Source of the DNA: an uncultured Bacteroidia bacterium | GTDB taxonomy: Bacteria > Bacteroidota > Bacteroidia > Bacteroidales > Prolixibacteraceae | Direction: 5' to 3' | Length of the DNA: 37,180 bases | Assembly (NCBI GenBank): GCA_903918045.1 | Contig: CAIXCY010000110.1 | Location: forward strand, 1-37,180 | In this document: piece by piece, positions 10,901 to 18,140 of the stretch | Layout of the letters: each line of letters begins with the position of its first letter | Position numbering within the stretch: position 1 is the first letter of the stretch | Program-made: the position numbers and the translations under genes | Notes under the pieces: model-generated | Databases searched by the model: none | What the model saw: only the letters and a program-made list of their open reading frames with translations | What the model was told of the DNA's origin: nothing

Positions 10901-11745
10901 ACGTGTTCGTTTGTAATGATCACCTCACGGTCAACGATTACTTCGTTACGTTCAATAGAGACCACTTCACCGGTATCTTCATCCACGAAATCCTCAACCC
11001 ATGTTTTAAGCACACGTGCTGCAAGTTTCCTCCCCACATATTTTTTCAGTGCGGTTTTAGAAACCTTAATTTCATCGGCCAGATCAAATATTTCAAGGAT
11101 GTCTTTGTCACTCTCGTAGCCAATGGCACGGAGCAGCGTGGTAACCGGCAATTTCTTTTTCCGGTCGATATAGGCAAACATCACATTATTAATGTCAGTT
11201 GCAAATTCGATCCAGGAACCTTTGAACGGGATTACCCTTGCTGAATAAAGTTTTGTTCCGTTTGCATGGACACTCTGTCCAAAGAATACGCCGGGAGATC
11301 TGTGAAGCTGCGATACAACTACGCGTTCAGCACCATTTATAACAAATGAGCCTGTTGGTGTCATATAGGGGACAGTTCCAAGATAGACATCCTGAACAAC
11401 GGTATCAAAATCCTCGTGTTCGGGGTCTGTACAAAATAGTTTCAGCTTTGCTTTTAGGGGTACGCTATAGGTTAAGCCCCGTTCGATACACTCTTCAATA
11501 CTATAGCGTGGAGGATCGACCTGATAGTCGATAAACTCAAGAACAAAATTATTTCTGGTATCGGAAATCGGAAAATTCTCCTGAAAAACCTGATAAAGAT
11601 CTTCATTCTTCCGATCTTCCGGGGAGGTTCCCAACTGGAAAAATTCTTTGAAGGATTTAATCTGCACCTCCAGAAAATCGGGGTACTCTAGTTTGCTTCT
11701 GGTGGATGCAAAACTTATCCTTTGATTTGTGTAATTTGAGGACAT
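7933..11745 (-). CDS. rpoB: RNA polymerase beta subunit
   Basis: RpoB is the second large subunit of RNA polymerase (1270 residues, full length for the phylum). The rifampicin-binding cluster I is wild type: [20 protein letters not shown] at residues 473-492, with Asp477, His487 and Ser492 matching the resistance hot spots Asp516, His526 and Ser531 of E. coli. This predicts an intrinsically sensitive target. The C-terminal [10 protein letters not shown] and [20 protein letters not shown] blocks are intact. The gene sits between rplL and rpoC; each gap carries a perfect hairpin. ATG start at 11745. Confidence 0.99.
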   Translation of the reverse strand: MSSNYTNQRISFASTRSKLEYPDFLEVQIKSFKEFFQLGTSPEDRKNEDLYQVFQENFPISDTRNNFVLEFIDYQVDPPRYSIEECIERGLTYSVPLKAKLKLFCTDPEHEDFDTVVQDVYLGTVPYMTPTGSFVINGAERVVVSQLHRSPGVFFGQSVHANGTKLYSARVIPFKGSWIEFATDINNVMFAYIDRKKKLPVTTLLRAIGYESDKDILEIFDLADEIKVSKTALKKYVGRKLAARVLKTWVEDFVDEDTGEVVSIERNEVIVDREVIITNEHVDEILDSGTKTILLHKEEAGSGDFAIIYNTLQKDPCNSEKEAVLHIYRQLRNSEPPDEATARDVIDKLFFSEVRYDLGEVGRFRINRKLGLNIDMTTRVLTKLDIIEIIKYLIKLINSKTDVDDIDHLSNRRVRTVGEQMFTQFGVGLARMARTIRERMNVRDNEVFTPIDLINSKTLVSVINSFFGTNALSQFMDQTNPLAEMTHKRRMSALGPGGLSRERAGFEVRDVHYTHYGRLCPIETPEGPNIGLISSLCVFAKINDLGFISTPYRSATNGKVNLNNDDVAYFTAEEEEGKIIAQANAIIDSEGNFLNAKVKARLDADYPLANKEDANLMDVGPNQIASIAASLITFLEHDDANRALMGSNMMRQAVPLLRPEAPIVGTGLEASIARDARINISAEGPGVVEFVDASKIVIRYDMTEEERYVSFDPDFKSYNLSKYKKTNQGTCIDLKPLVRKGQRVKAGDILTQGYATANGELALGRNLKVAFMPWQGYNYEDAIVISERIVRDDIFTSIHIDEYSLEVRDTKRGAEEFTSDIPNVSEEATRNLDENGLIRIGAIVKPGDILIGKITPKGESDPSPEEKLLRAIFGDKAGDVKDASLKASPSLNGVVIDKKLFSRVVKEKKGKMATKPLLEQIDVELENETTRLREILIDKLFNLVNGKTSQGVKDYFNADLITKGNKFTLKQLQGIDFLNVNPNKWTTDKDKNDMIAALVNNFIMKYKEAEAVARRKRYNVTIGDELPAGILQLAKVYIAKKRKLQIGDKMAGRHGNKGIVSRIVRDEDLPFLADGTPVDIVLNPLGVPSRMNLGQIYETVLGWAGKELGLTFATPIFDGATLDQICEYTDKAGIPRFGKTNLYDGETGDPFDQPATVGVIYMLKLGHMVEDKMHARSIGPYSLITQQPLGGKAQFGGQRFGEMEVWALEAFGAANILQEILTVKSDDVIGRAKAYEAIVKGDPLPHPGIPESLNVLLHELRGLGLSVNLE

Positions 11746-11785
11746 TATAGGCCAAGATTAAAGTACCAAAATATAAACATGAAAA

Positions 11786-11816
11786 GGTTTAGAATCCCTT
11801 GACGGGATTCTAAACC
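11786..11816 (-). promoter_or_regulatory. Perfect 13-bp hairpin between rplL and rpoB (candidate attenuator)
   Basis: GGTTTAGAATCCC (11786-11798) and GGGATTCTAAACC (11804-11816) pair perfectly around a 5-nt loop. In minus orientation TTTTC follows the stem, so it resembles a weak intrinsic terminator. It lies 31 nt past the rplL stop and 40 nt before rpoB. E. coli has an attenuator at the equivalent position. A -7-like TAACTTTG abuts the rplL stop (11840-11847) but no -33 element accompanies it. Confidence 0.65.
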
Positions 11817-11847
11817 GCATATAACCTTGTAGTACAGGTCAAAGTTA

Positions 11848-12222
11848 TTATTTAACTTCAACTTCTGCGCCAGCTTCTTCCAATTGAGCTTTAAGGGATT
11901 CTGCTTCTTCTTTTGAAACTTTTTCTTTGATAGCTTTTGGTGCGTTATCAACCAGGTCTTTAGCCTCTTTCAGTCCAAGACCGGCAAGTTCTTTAACCAA
12001 TTTTACTACCGCCAATTTTGATTGACCACCGAATTTAAGAATTACATCAAATTCAGTTTTTTCAGCAGGTGCTTCAGCTTCTGCTGCTACTGGAGCAGCA
12101 ACGGCAACTGCTGCTGCAGCTGGTTCAATACCGTACTCTGATTTAAGGATACCTGCAAGCTCATTAACTTCTTTAACAGTCAGGTTAACAAGTTCTTCTG
12201 CAAGTTTTTTAAGATCTGCCAT
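11848..12222 (-). CDS. rplL: Ribosomal protein bL12 (L7/L12)
   Basis: bL12 forms the flexible stalk of the 50S subunit and recruits translational GTPases. The 124-residue protein shows an N-terminal dimerisation helix region, an Ala/Glu/Pro-rich hinge (about residues 36-58), and the C-terminal factor-binding domain with [20 protein letters not shown]. It follows rplJ by 52 bp. bL12 is needed in several copies per ribosome, consistent with partial termination downstream before rpoB. Confidence 0.98.
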   Translation of the reverse strand: MADLKKLAEELVNLTVKEVNELAGILKSEYGIEPAAAAVAVAAPVAAEAEAPAEKTEFDVILKFGGQSKLAVVKLVKELAGLGLKEAKDLVDNAPKAIKEKVSKEEAESLKAQLEEAGAEVEVK

Positions 12223-12274
12223 TTTACTTGAGATTTAAATATTAATTGATTCTTTTATTTACACTAAAAATTAA

Positions 12275-12796
12275 CTAGGCATTACGCTCTTCCAACGTTT
12301 TTAAAACACCTGCAATCGTTTGTCCACCCGATTGGAGTGCTGACAATACATTCTTAACTGGTGCCTGTAACGTTGCGATAATACCGCCAATAAGTTCTTC
12401 TTTTGATTTAACATTGATCAATGCTTCAAGCTGATCAGCGCCAATATAGGCACATGACTCAACAAAAGCCCCTTTCAATACCGGTTTCTTGTTTTTCTTA
12501 CTAAACTCTTTAATCAGTTTTGCAGGAGTGCTTCCGGTATTGGAAAACAGGATCGATGTATTATTTACTAGTACATCATAAAGTTCTTCCGAATTCTTTT
12601 CAGAATTTTCAAGCGCTTTACGGAGGATGGTGTTCTTTACTACAACCAGTTTAACTTCCCTTTTATTGCATAACCTTCTGAGGTCACTTGTAACCTCAGC
12701 ATTCAGGTTAGAGATATCGGCAAGGTAAAAATGGCTGTATGAATTAATCTCTTTGGTTAATTTTTCAATAACCTGTAGTTTCTCTGATTTTTTCAT
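12275..12796 (-). CDS. rplJ: Ribosomal protein uL10
   Basis: uL10 anchors the bL12 stalk to 23S rRNA. The 173-residue protein starts MKKSEKLQVIEKLTKEINSY and carries the expected VVVKNTILRKAL and KGAFVE segments, followed by a C-terminal helix for bL12 binding. The gene lies 14 bp after rplA and precedes rplL in the standard order. In other bacteria uL10 represses its own operon; I did not identify a leader structure here that would show this. Confidence 0.97.
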   Translation of the reverse strand: MKKSEKLQVIEKLTKEINSYSHFYLADISNLNAEVTSDLRRLCNKREVKLVVVKNTILRKALENSEKNSEELYDVLVNNTSILFSNTGSTPAKLIKEFSKKNKKPVLKGAFVESCAYIGADQLEALINVKSKEELIGGIIATLQAPVKNVLSALQSGGQTIAGVLKTLEERNA

Positions 12797-12810
12797 CTCA
12801 ACATTATTTA

Positions 12811-13506
12811 CTATTCCAGGCAGGATTTTGGTTCAACCTGGATGCCGGGGCTCATAGTACTTGATACATAAACACTTTTTATGTAGGTACCTTTTGCAGC
12901 AGCGGGTTTTAATTTCTGAATAGTATGAACGAATTCCCTGGCGTTTTCCACAATTTGTTGTGGATCAAACGATACTTTACCAACGGAAGTGTGTACAATG
13001 CCGAACTTGTCAACTTTAAAATCGATCTTACCCATCTTAACTTCTCTGATGGCTTTCCCGACTTCCATAGTCACAGTTCCGCTCTTTGGGTTAGGCATAA
13101 GACCCCGAGGTCCTAAAATACGGCCTAACGCCCCAACTTTTCCCATAACCGGGGGCATAGTAATAACAACATCTACATCGGTCCAACCGTTTTTGATTTT
13201 ATCGATATAGTCGTCGAGACCTACAAAATCGGCTCCGGCTTCAAGCGCTTCAGCCTCCTTGTCAGGAGTAACCAATGCGAGAACCCGTACCTCTTTTCCG
13301 GTACCATGGGGCAAAGTTACTACACCACGAACCATTTGATTAGCTTTACGAGGATCGACTCCCAGCCTTACATCAATATCCACTGAAGCATCGAATTTGG
13401 TAAACGTAATCGTTTTTACCAGTTCGGTTGCTTCAAGTAAACCATAGATCTTTCCAGCTTCGAGTTTCGCCAATGCAGCTTTCTTATTCTTGGTAACTTT
13501 TGCCAT
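12811..13506 (-). CDS. rplA: Ribosomal protein uL1
   Basis: uL1 forms the mobile L1 stalk near the ribosomal E site. The protein has 231 residues, the usual length. It contains the L1 signature [20 protein letters not shown] and the [14 protein letters not shown] core. It lies 17 bp downstream of rplK on the same strand. A moderate purine-rich stretch (AAGGTTG) precedes the ATG. The C-terminal [13 protein letters not shown] ends in a slightly unusual cysteine-containing tail. Confidence 0.97.
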   Translation of the reverse strand: MAKVTKNKKAALAKLEAGKIYGLLEATELVKTITFTKFDASVDIDVRLGVDPRKANQMVRGVVTLPHGTGKEVRVLALVTPDKEAEALEAGADFVGLDDYIDKIKNGWTDVDVVITMPPVMGKVGALGRILGPRGLMPNPKSGTVTMEVGKAIREVKMGKIDFKVDKFGIVHTSVGKVSFDPQQIVENAREFVHTIQKLKPAAAKGTYIKSVYVSSTMSPGIQVEPKSCLE

Positions 13507-13523
13507 TTCAACCTTAACTTTAA

Positions 13524-13967
13524 TTAGTTAATAATCGGTGATTTGCCTGTAACGGTAATCCCCATGCTTCTTGCAGTTCCAGCCACCATAGTCATCGCTG
13601 CTTCTACTGAGAAACAGTTTAAATCGGGCATCTTAATCTCTGCAATTTCTCTCACCTGATCCCATGAAACTGAACCGACTTTGTTAACGTGAGGTTCTGA
13701 AGATCCTTTTTTAACCTTCGATAACTCAATTAACTGAACGGCAACAGGAGGGTTCTTTACTACAAAATCGAATGATTTATCCCCGTAAACGGTAATAACC
13801 ACCGGTAGTACTTTGCCTGCCTGATCCTGGGTTCTGGCATTGAACTGCTTACAGAACTGCATGATGTTCACCCCTTTAGATCCCAAGGCAGGGCCTACGG
13901 GAGGTGAAGGGTTGGCTGCACCACCTTTGATCTGTAACTTGATAAATCCAGTAATGTCTTTAGCCAT
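13524..13967 (-). CDS. rplK: Ribosomal protein uL11
   Basis: uL11 binds the GTPase-associated centre of 23S rRNA and is needed for the stringent response. The sequence (147 residues) includes [20 protein letters not shown] near the N-terminus, the conserved proline-rich module, and the C-terminal [10 protein letters not shown] helix. It follows nusG by 21 bp and opens the ribosomal-protein part of the operon. Nothing unusual. Confidence 0.98.
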   Translation of the reverse strand: MAKDITGFIKLQIKGGAANPSPPVGPALGSKGVNIMQFCKQFNARTQDQAGKVLPVVITVYGDKSFDFVVKNPPVAVQLIELSKVKKGSSEPHVNKVGSVSWDQVREIAEIKMPDLNCFSVEAAMTMVAGTARSMGITVTGKSPIIN

Positions 13968-13988
13968 AACTTTTTTTAAAAAATTTAC

Positions 13989-14537
13989 TTATTCCTTTTC
14001 TACTTGCATAAAGCTAAGCTCCAAGGGTGTTTTACGACCGAAAATCTTAACCATAACTTTTAGTTTCTTCTTCTCCACATTGATCTCCTCAATGGTTCCG
14101 TTAAAACCGTTAAATGGCCCATCGGTCACTTTTACTGTCTCGCCTACTATGAAAGGGGTATCCAGCTCTACTCCGCCTTCCTGGAGCTCATCAACCTTTC
14201 CAAGGATACGGTTAATTTCAGACTGACGCATGGGAACAGGTTCGCCCCCTTTAGTGTCACCCAAAAAACCGATAACGTTTGGAATGTTTCTTAGCATATG
14301 GGCTATTTCGCCCACCAGTGCGGCTTCAATCAGAATGTAACCGGGGAAAAAGTTGCGGTCTTTTGCCACTTTTTTCCCATTCCGGATCTGATAAACCTTC
14401 TCCACAGGGATTAAGACTTGGGAAACAAATTCCTTAAGTCCAGAATTCGCAACTTCATTTTCGATATATTCCTTGACCTTCTTCTCTTTGCCTCCAATAG
14501 CTCGAAGAACATACCACTTTCGTTGATTATCGCTCAT
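13989..14537 (-). CDS. nusG: Transcription antitermination/termination factor NusG
   Basis: NusG binds the RNA polymerase clamp, promotes processive elongation, and couples transcription with Rho or ribosomes. The 182-residue protein has the N-terminal NGN domain ([20 protein letters not shown] and [10 protein letters not shown]) and a C-terminal KOW motif ([20 protein letters not shown]). A strong Shine-Dalgarno GGAGG lies 6 nt before the ATG (complement of 14544-14548), which is unusual in this phylum and confirms the start. It sits between secE and rplK as in most bacteria. Confidence 0.98.
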   Translation of the reverse strand: MSDNQRKWYVLRAIGGKEKKVKEYIENEVANSGLKEFVSQVLIPVEKVYQIRNGKKVAKDRNFFPGYILIEAALVGEIAHMLRNIPNVIGFLGDTKGGEPVPMRQSEINRILGKVDELQEGGVELDTPFIVGETVKVTDGPFNGFNGTIEEINVEKKKLKVMVKIFGRKTPLELSFMQVEKE

Positions 14538-14543
14538 TTCGGA

Positions 14544-14548
14544 CCTCC
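14544..14548 (-). promoter_or_regulatory. Strong Shine-Dalgarno before nusG
   Basis: The minus strand reads GGAGGTCCGAAATG, an exact GGAGG with 6 nt to the start codon. Most genes in this window have no such site, as is typical of Bacteroidota, so it stands out. Confidence 0.75.
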
Positions 14549-14557
14549 AGAAAATAA

Positions 14558-14749
14558 TTAATAGAAAACACTGTAAATCAGTTTCATGAGTCCGCGGAAG
14601 CCGGAATCAATCATAAAGATTACAAGTGCGATTATAAAGGAAGCAACCATTACTACAATAGCACTATTACGCAACTCATTCCATGTAGGCCATGATACCT
14701 TATGGACAAGTTCATTGTAAGACTCGTTAAAATAATTTGTTAATTTCAT
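14558..14749 (-). CDS. secE: Protein translocase subunit SecE
   Basis: SecE is the small essential clamp of the SecYEG translocon in the inner membrane. The 63-residue protein has the cytoplasmic amphipathic helix ([19 protein letters not shown], containing the family's V-W-P motif) and one transmembrane helix (about residues 30-50, [19 protein letters not shown]). This is the short single-span form usual outside gamma-proteobacteria. It is followed 20 bp later by nusG. The region upstream holds the tRNA-like remnant instead of the tRNA-Trp found here in many genomes. Confidence 0.96.
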   Translation of the reverse strand: MKLTNYFNESYNELVHKVSWPTWNELRNSAIVVMVASFIIALVIFMIDSGFRGLMKLIYSVFY

Positions 14750-14786
14750 TTGTATAGGGACAAATTTCGTTACAAAACTTAATGAT

Positions 14787-14839
14787 TGGCGGATATCAGG
14801 AATCGAACCTGTTCTACTCCCACTTATGAGTTTATCCGT
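14787..14839 (-). pseudogene. tRNA-like element lacking D and anticodon arms (possible tRNA remnant)
   Basis: On the minus strand ACGGATA (14839-14833) can pair with TATCCGC (14795-14789) as a 7-position acceptor stem with one A-C mismatch. Directly inside the 3' strand is a T arm: ACAGG, loop TTCGATT, CCTGA, with 4 of 5 pairs formed. CA follows the 3' strand. Between acceptor and T arm are only about 20 nt, holding a small ACTC/GAGT hairpin, so there is no D arm and no anticodon arm. In many bacteria tRNA-Trp occupies the place between tuf and secE. The likeliest reading is an internally deleted tRNA. A retained tRNA-like mRNA structure is the alternative. Confidence 0.45.
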
Positions 14840-14845
14840 AAATAG

Positions 14846-14869
14846 AGTCCCAGGCCAAAGCCCGGGACT
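14846..14869 (-). terminator. Hairpin downstream of tuf
   Basis: AGTCCCAGGC (14846-14855) pairs with GCCCGGGACT (14860-14869) with one G-T pair and a 4-nt loop. It starts 25 nt after the tuf stop on the minus strand and is followed by CTATTTACGG, so the T run is weak. It probably terminates part of the tuf transcripts and lowers secE-nusG-rpl read-through. Confidence 0.6.
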
Positions 14870-14894
14870 TTATTACATATCAATTGAAAAACAA

Positions 14895-16082
14895 TTATTT
14901 CAAAATTTCTGTTACCTGACCTGCACCTACGGTACGACCACCTTCGCGGATCGCGAAACGAAGACCAAGGTTTAAGGCAACTGGATAGATTAATTCAACA
15001 GTGATCGTTACGTTGTCACCTGGCATGATCATTTCAGTTCCTTCAGGAAGGTTGATCTCACCGGTAATATCCAATGTACGGATATAGAACTGAGGACGAT
15101 ATTTGTTATGGAATGGAGTATGACGTCCACCTTCTTCTTTTTTAAGGATATAAACCTCAGCCTTGAATGTAGTGTGAGGAGTGATAGAACCAGCCTTAGC
15201 CAGGATCTGACCACGTTTGATCTCTTTCTTATCCACACCACGAAGGAGTAAACCTACGTTGTCACCAGCCTGACCATCATCCAAAATCTTGCGGAACATC
15301 TCAACTCCTGTACAGATTGTTTTGCGGTTTTCAGCACCAAGACCAATGATTTCAATTTCGTCGCCGGTATGAATTTTACCTGTTTCGATACGACCTGTTG
15401 CAACAGTACCACGACCAGTGATTGAGAATACGTCCTCAACCGGCATAAGGAATGGTTTGTCAACATCACGCGGAGGAATTGGAATCCATGTATCCACTGC
15501 ATTCATCAGTTCCATAACTTTATCTTCCCACATTGGTTCACCGTTCAAAGCGCCAAGTGCAGAACCCTGAATAACAGGAGTGTTGTCACCATCAAAATCA
15601 TAAAATGAAAGAAGGTCACGAATTTCCATCTCAACAAGTTCAAGGATCTCAGGATCTTCAACCATGTCAACTTTGTTCATGAAAACAACCAGACGAGGTA
15701 CGTTTACCTGACGTGCAAGCAGGATGTGCTCACGAGTCTGAGGCATAGGACCATCAGTTGCAGCAACTACGATAATAGCACCGTCCATCTGGGCAGCACC
15801 TGTAACCATGTTCTTAACGTAGTCAGCGTGACCAGGACAGTCAACGTGAGCGTAGTGACGGTTTTCAGTAGCGTACTCAACGTGAGCAGTGTTAATGGTG
15901 ATACCACGCTCTTTTTCTTCAGGAGCGTTGTCGATCGAATCGAAAGATTTAATTTCGCAAAGACCCTTTTTTGCCAATACCATGGTAATTGCAGAAGTAA
16001 GAGTAGTCTTTCCGTGATCCACGTGACCGATAGTGCCAATGTTTACATGGGGTTTCGATCTGTCATAATGCGCTTTAGCCAT
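14895..16082 (-). CDS. tuf: Elongation factor Tu
   Basis: EF-Tu delivers aminoacyl-tRNA to the ribosomal A site using GTP. The 395-residue protein has the P-loop GHVDHGKT at residues 19-26, the DCPGH G3 motif, and NKVD as G4, followed by the two beta-barrel domains. The C-terminal [11 protein letters not shown] is the conserved end. It is downstream of tRNA-Tyr, tRNA-Gly and tRNA-Thr, resembling the tufB arrangement of E. coli, and upstream of secE. A hairpin after the stop probably limits read-through. Confidence 0.99.
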   Translation of the reverse strand: MAKAHYDRSKPHVNIGTIGHVDHGKTTLTSAITMVLAKKGLCEIKSFDSIDNAPEEKERGITINTAHVEYATENRHYAHVDCPGHADYVKNMVTGAAQMDGAIIVVAATDGPMPQTREHILLARQVNVPRLVVFMNKVDMVEDPEILELVEMEIRDLLSFYDFDGDNTPVIQGSALGALNGEPMWEDKVMELMNAVDTWIPIPPRDVDKPFLMPVEDVFSITGRGTVATGRIETGKIHTGDEIEIIGLGAENRKTICTGVEMFRKILDDGQAGDNVGLLLRGVDKKEIKRGQILAKAGSITPHTTFKAEVYILKKEEGGRHTPFHNKYRPQFYIRTLDITGEINLPEGTEMIMPGDNVTITVELIYPVALNLGLRFAIREGGRTVGAGQVTEILK

Positions 16083-16132
16083 AATTTAAATTTTTTTTAC
16101 GTTAATTTTTATTCTAATCATCTTTAATTCTG

Positions 16133-16204
16133 AGCCGGTGATGAGAATTGAACTCATGACCTCTTCCTTACCAAGGAAGCGCTCTACCCCTGAGCTACAC
16201 TGGC
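16133..16204 (-). tRNA. tRNA-Thr (GGT)
   Basis: The minus strand folds as a full cloverleaf. The acceptor is GCCAGTG/CACCGGC with an A-C mismatch at the fourth pair, and the discriminator is T. The D arm contains AGCTCAGGGGTAGAGC, the anticodon arm is CTTCC-TTGGTAA-GGAAG with anticodon GGT, and the T arm is ATGAG-TTCAATT-CTCAT. It lies 51 bp before tuf. CCA is not encoded. Confidence 0.93.
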
Positions 16205-16211
16205 AAACTTG

Positions 16212-16284
16212 AGCGGGAGACGAGACTCAAACTCGCGACCCTCAGCTTGGAAGGCTAATGCTCTATCAACTGAGCTACTCCCGC
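16212..16284 (-). tRNA. tRNA-Gly (TCC)
   Basis: A complete cloverleaf on the minus strand. The acceptor is GCGGGAG/CTCCCGC with discriminator T. The anticodon arm is TTAGC-CTTCCAA-GCTGA with anticodon TCC. The T arm is GCGAG-TTTGAGT-CTCGT. It is 7 bp from the tRNA-Thr gene, so the two are cut from one precursor. CCA is not encoded. Confidence 0.94.
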
Positions 16285-16332
16285 TTATTCCCCCTTTAAG
16301 GTTTGCCATTAAACTTCCCGAAAAGAGATTTG

Positions 16333-16415
16333 TGGGGAGAGCAGGATTCGAACCTACGAAGGCGTACGCCAGCAGATTTACAGTCTGCCCCAGTTGGCCG
16401 CTTTGGTATCTCCCC
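16333..16415 (-). tRNA. tRNA-Tyr (GTA)
   Basis: This 83-nt class II tRNA on the minus strand has acceptor GGGGAGA/TCTCCCC, discriminator A, anticodon loop CTGTAAA (anticodon GTA), a long variable arm and T arm TAGGTTCGAATCCTG. It is the first of three tRNAs ahead of tuf. E. coli has Thr-Tyr-Gly-Thr before tufB; the leading Thr gene is absent here. Confidence 0.95.
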
Positions 16416-16443
16416 AAATATTTGATTTCAATTCCTAAAAGAA

Positions 16444-16481
16444 CAGACCATCTTAAAGAACCGTGCCTCAAAAATGGTCTG
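16444..16481 (-). repeat. 8-bp inverted repeat between hpf and the tRNA cluster
   Basis: CAGACCAT (16444-16451) and ATGGTCTG (16474-16481) are exact inverted repeats flanking a 22-nt loop. A -7-like TAAATTTG (16489-16482, minus) lies directly upstream, so the repeat would be at the 5' end of a tRNA-tuf transcript or the 3' end of the hpf transcript. No -33 element is seen. Function unclear. Confidence 0.4.
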
Positions 16482-16535
16482 CAAATTTAATTTATTTTTC
16501 TTTTTAAAAAGCTATTTAAAATACTTTTTTAAAAT

Positions 16536-16838
16536 TTATTTGGATTTGACTTTCATTTTGTATTTATCTAGCTGTTTACGAAGCGCATCCACTGCTAAAT
16601 CGACTGCTTCTTCGAAGGTTTTTGCCTGCTTTTTAGCAAAAAGATATTCATTAGCCGGGACAGACAATTTAATTTCAGCCACTTTATTCTCCTGATCTTC
16701 GTCTTTTTCCAATTTAAGAATCACTTCGGACCCGATAACTCCCTCAAAGAAAAGATCAAGTTTGCTAATCCGCTTTTCGCAAAAGTCGATCAGTTTCTGG
16801 TCGGCTTTGAAATGAACACTCTGTACTTTTACGTCCAT
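16536..16838 (-). CDS. hpf: Ribosome hibernation factor, HPF/RaiA family (short form)
   Basis: The protein has 100 residues of the S30EA/HPF fold (MDVKVQSVHFKADQKLIDFCEKRIS at the start, then KTFEEAVDLAVDALRKQLDKYK). The family binds the decoding channel of the 30S subunit and inactivates ribosomes in stationary phase. It lacks the C-terminal dimerisation domain of long HPF. It lies 18 bp after xerC. A consensus Shine-Dalgarno AAAGGAGG (complement of 16846-16853) lies 7 nt from the ATG, which is exceptional here. Whether it acts like YfiA or short HPF cannot be told from sequence. Confidence 0.92.
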   Translation of the reverse strand: MDVKVQSVHFKADQKLIDFCEKRISKLDLFFEGVIGSEVILKLEKDEDQENKVAEIKLSVPANEYLFAKKQAKTFEEAVDLAVDALRKQLDKYKMKVKSK

Positions 16839-16845
16839 AATTTTC

Positions 16846-16853
16846 CCTCCTTT
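16846..16853 (-). promoter_or_regulatory. Consensus Shine-Dalgarno before hpf
   Basis: The minus strand reads AAAGGAGGGAAAATTATG, an extended anti-16S complement with 7 nt to the start codon. It lies just past the xerC stop. Such strong sites are rare in Bacteroidota. Confidence 0.8.
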
Positions 16854-16856
16854 AGT

Positions 16857-17741
16857 TTAAGCTCTTGGATGAGCCTGTTTGTAGACCTTTTTTAATTGTT
16901 CAAATGAGGTGTGCGTATAAACCTGCGTTGCCGCAAGATTTGCATGCCCCAACAACTCTTTGATTGCATTCAGATCTGCTCCCCTGTTCAGTAGATGGGT
17001 CGCATAACTGTGCCGCAAAATATGCGGACTTTTTTTATCGGTGGTTGTGACAAGTGATAATTGCCGCTTTACAATACGATAAATAAGTTTGGTGTAGGCG
17101 GGATCGCCGCTTCCGGTCAGAAAGAGAAGATTCTGTGCCTCCGGAAAAAGATTATTCCGTAATTCAAAATAACTTTTTAGCGTTTCTGCTATTTCGAGTG
17201 GAAATGGAACCAATCGCTCTTTATTTCGCTTTCCATGAACTTTTACAACTTTCTCAGCCAGATTCAGATCCGAAAACCGAATTTCCACGAGTTCAGACAG
17301 CCGTATTCCTGTACCATAGAATAGCGAAACAATCGCTTTGTCACGCCTGCCTTCAAAATCATCACCAAAAAACTGACCATCAAGTAACCGGTTTATCTCC
17401 TTCTCCTGGACAAATTCCGGCAGCTTTTTTGCCATTTTCGGCATAATAACCCGATCAGTAGGATTTTTGGAAATTACCCCCTCCCGCTGTAGAAACTTGA
17501 AAAATGATTTAAGCGTTGAGATCTTTCGATTGACACTTCTGGCTTTAGTCCCATTATTCATCAGTGAAACAATCCACTCCCGAACTAAATGGTGGTCAAC
17601 TTCTTCCACATGAAAATCCTCAACCAGTTGCTTTCCAAACAAAACAAATTGGCCGAGGTCATTCTCGTAGGCGGTAATTGTATGAATAGAATACCGCTTT
17701 TCGTATTTAAGGTAGTTGAGAAAAAGTTCCAGATTCATCAT
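16857..17741 (-). CDS. xerC: Tyrosine recombinase XerC/XerD family
   Basis: Xer recombinases resolve chromosome dimers at dif during division. The 294-residue protein has the N-terminal SAM-like core-binding domain (about 1-100) and all catalytic residues in the C-terminal domain: Arg147 (GTGIRLSE), Lys171 (VHGKRNKE), His240 and Arg243 (HILRHSYATHLL), His266 (LLGHANLAATQ) and nucleophile Tyr275. Length and its place between rpsU and hpf argue for the housekeeping Xer protein, not a phage or transposon integrase. XerC versus XerD cannot be separated with confidence. Either Met of the initial MM may start translation. Confidence 0.92.
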   Translation of the reverse strand: MMNLELFLNYLKYEKRYSIHTITAYENDLGQFVLFGKQLVEDFHVEEVDHHLVREWIVSLMNNGTKARSVNRKISTLKSFFKFLQREGVISKNPTDRVIMPKMAKKLPEFVQEKEINRLLDGQFFGDDFEGRRDKAIVSLFYGTGIRLSELVEIRFSDLNLAEKVVKVHGKRNKERLVPFPLEIAETLKSYFELRNNLFPEAQNLLFLTGSGDPAYTKLIYRIVKRQLSLVTTTDKKSPHILRHSYATHLLNRGADLNAIKELLGHANLAATQVYTHTSFEQLKKVYKQAHPRA

Positions 17742-17818
17742 TTCAGGCGAGAATCATTTCCGCACTCAAGATACGAAAAAAAAAAGCAGTTTCACCCAAA
17801 AAAATCGATCGGACCGAT

Positions 17819-18010
17819 TTATTCTTCTGTCCGCTGTAAATCTTCGATATAGATCGCCTTTTTAATCTCAGTACGGCGAGTTATTGAGGGTTTTTCGAAA
17901 GCCTGACGCAGGCGAAGTTCCTTTACAACCCCTGTTTTTTCGATTTTTCTTTTGAAACGCTTTAAAGCCCTCTCAATGTTTTCGCCGTCTTTAACTGGAA
18001 TAACAATCAT
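17819..18010 (-). CDS. rpsU: Ribosomal protein bS21
   Basis: bS21 is a small 30S protein near the 3' end of 16S rRNA. In Bacteroidota it helps sequester the anti-Shine-Dalgarno sequence. The open frame reaches 18088, but the conserved protein begins at the ATG at 18010 (MIVIPVKDGENIERALKRFK), giving 63 residues rich in Lys and Arg. The good promoter at 18059-18089 also lies inside the longer frame, supporting the shorter start. No GGAGG precedes this ATG. It is first in a run with xerC, hpf and the tRNAs. Confidence 0.95.
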   Translation of the reverse strand: MIVIPVKDGENIERALKRFKRKIEKTGVVKELRLRQAFEKPSITRRTEIKKAIYIEDLQRTEE

Positions 18011-18058
18011 ACAATTCTTTGTTTTTATTTTATTAGAATAACTCTTTATTTCGGTCGG

Positions 18059-18089
18059 CAAAGCTATGCATTTTCTATAACTAATCAAA
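18059..18089 (-). promoter_or_regulatory. Promoter of the rpsU-xerC-hpf run
   Basis: The minus strand has TTTG (18089-18086), 19 nt, then TAGCTTTG (18066-18059), an exact Bacteroidota -33/-7 promoter. The predicted start near 18052 gives a leader of about 40 nt for rpsU. Confidence 0.78.
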
Positions 18090-18140
18090 CTATCGTGTTA
18101 AATAATTATAAAAATATGAACAGGTAATTGTTTGTAAACG

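Noticed and set aside
16857-17741. Xer-type recombinase as sign of an integrated element beside tRNA genes
   Set aside because: Its length, complete catalytic set and position between rpsU and hpf fit the housekeeping Xer gene, and no att-like repeats or phage genes are seen near the tRNAs.
18011-18088. A 26-residue N-terminal extension of bS21
   Set aside because: The extension contains the -7 promoter box and is not part of known bS21; the ATG at 18010 matches the conserved start.
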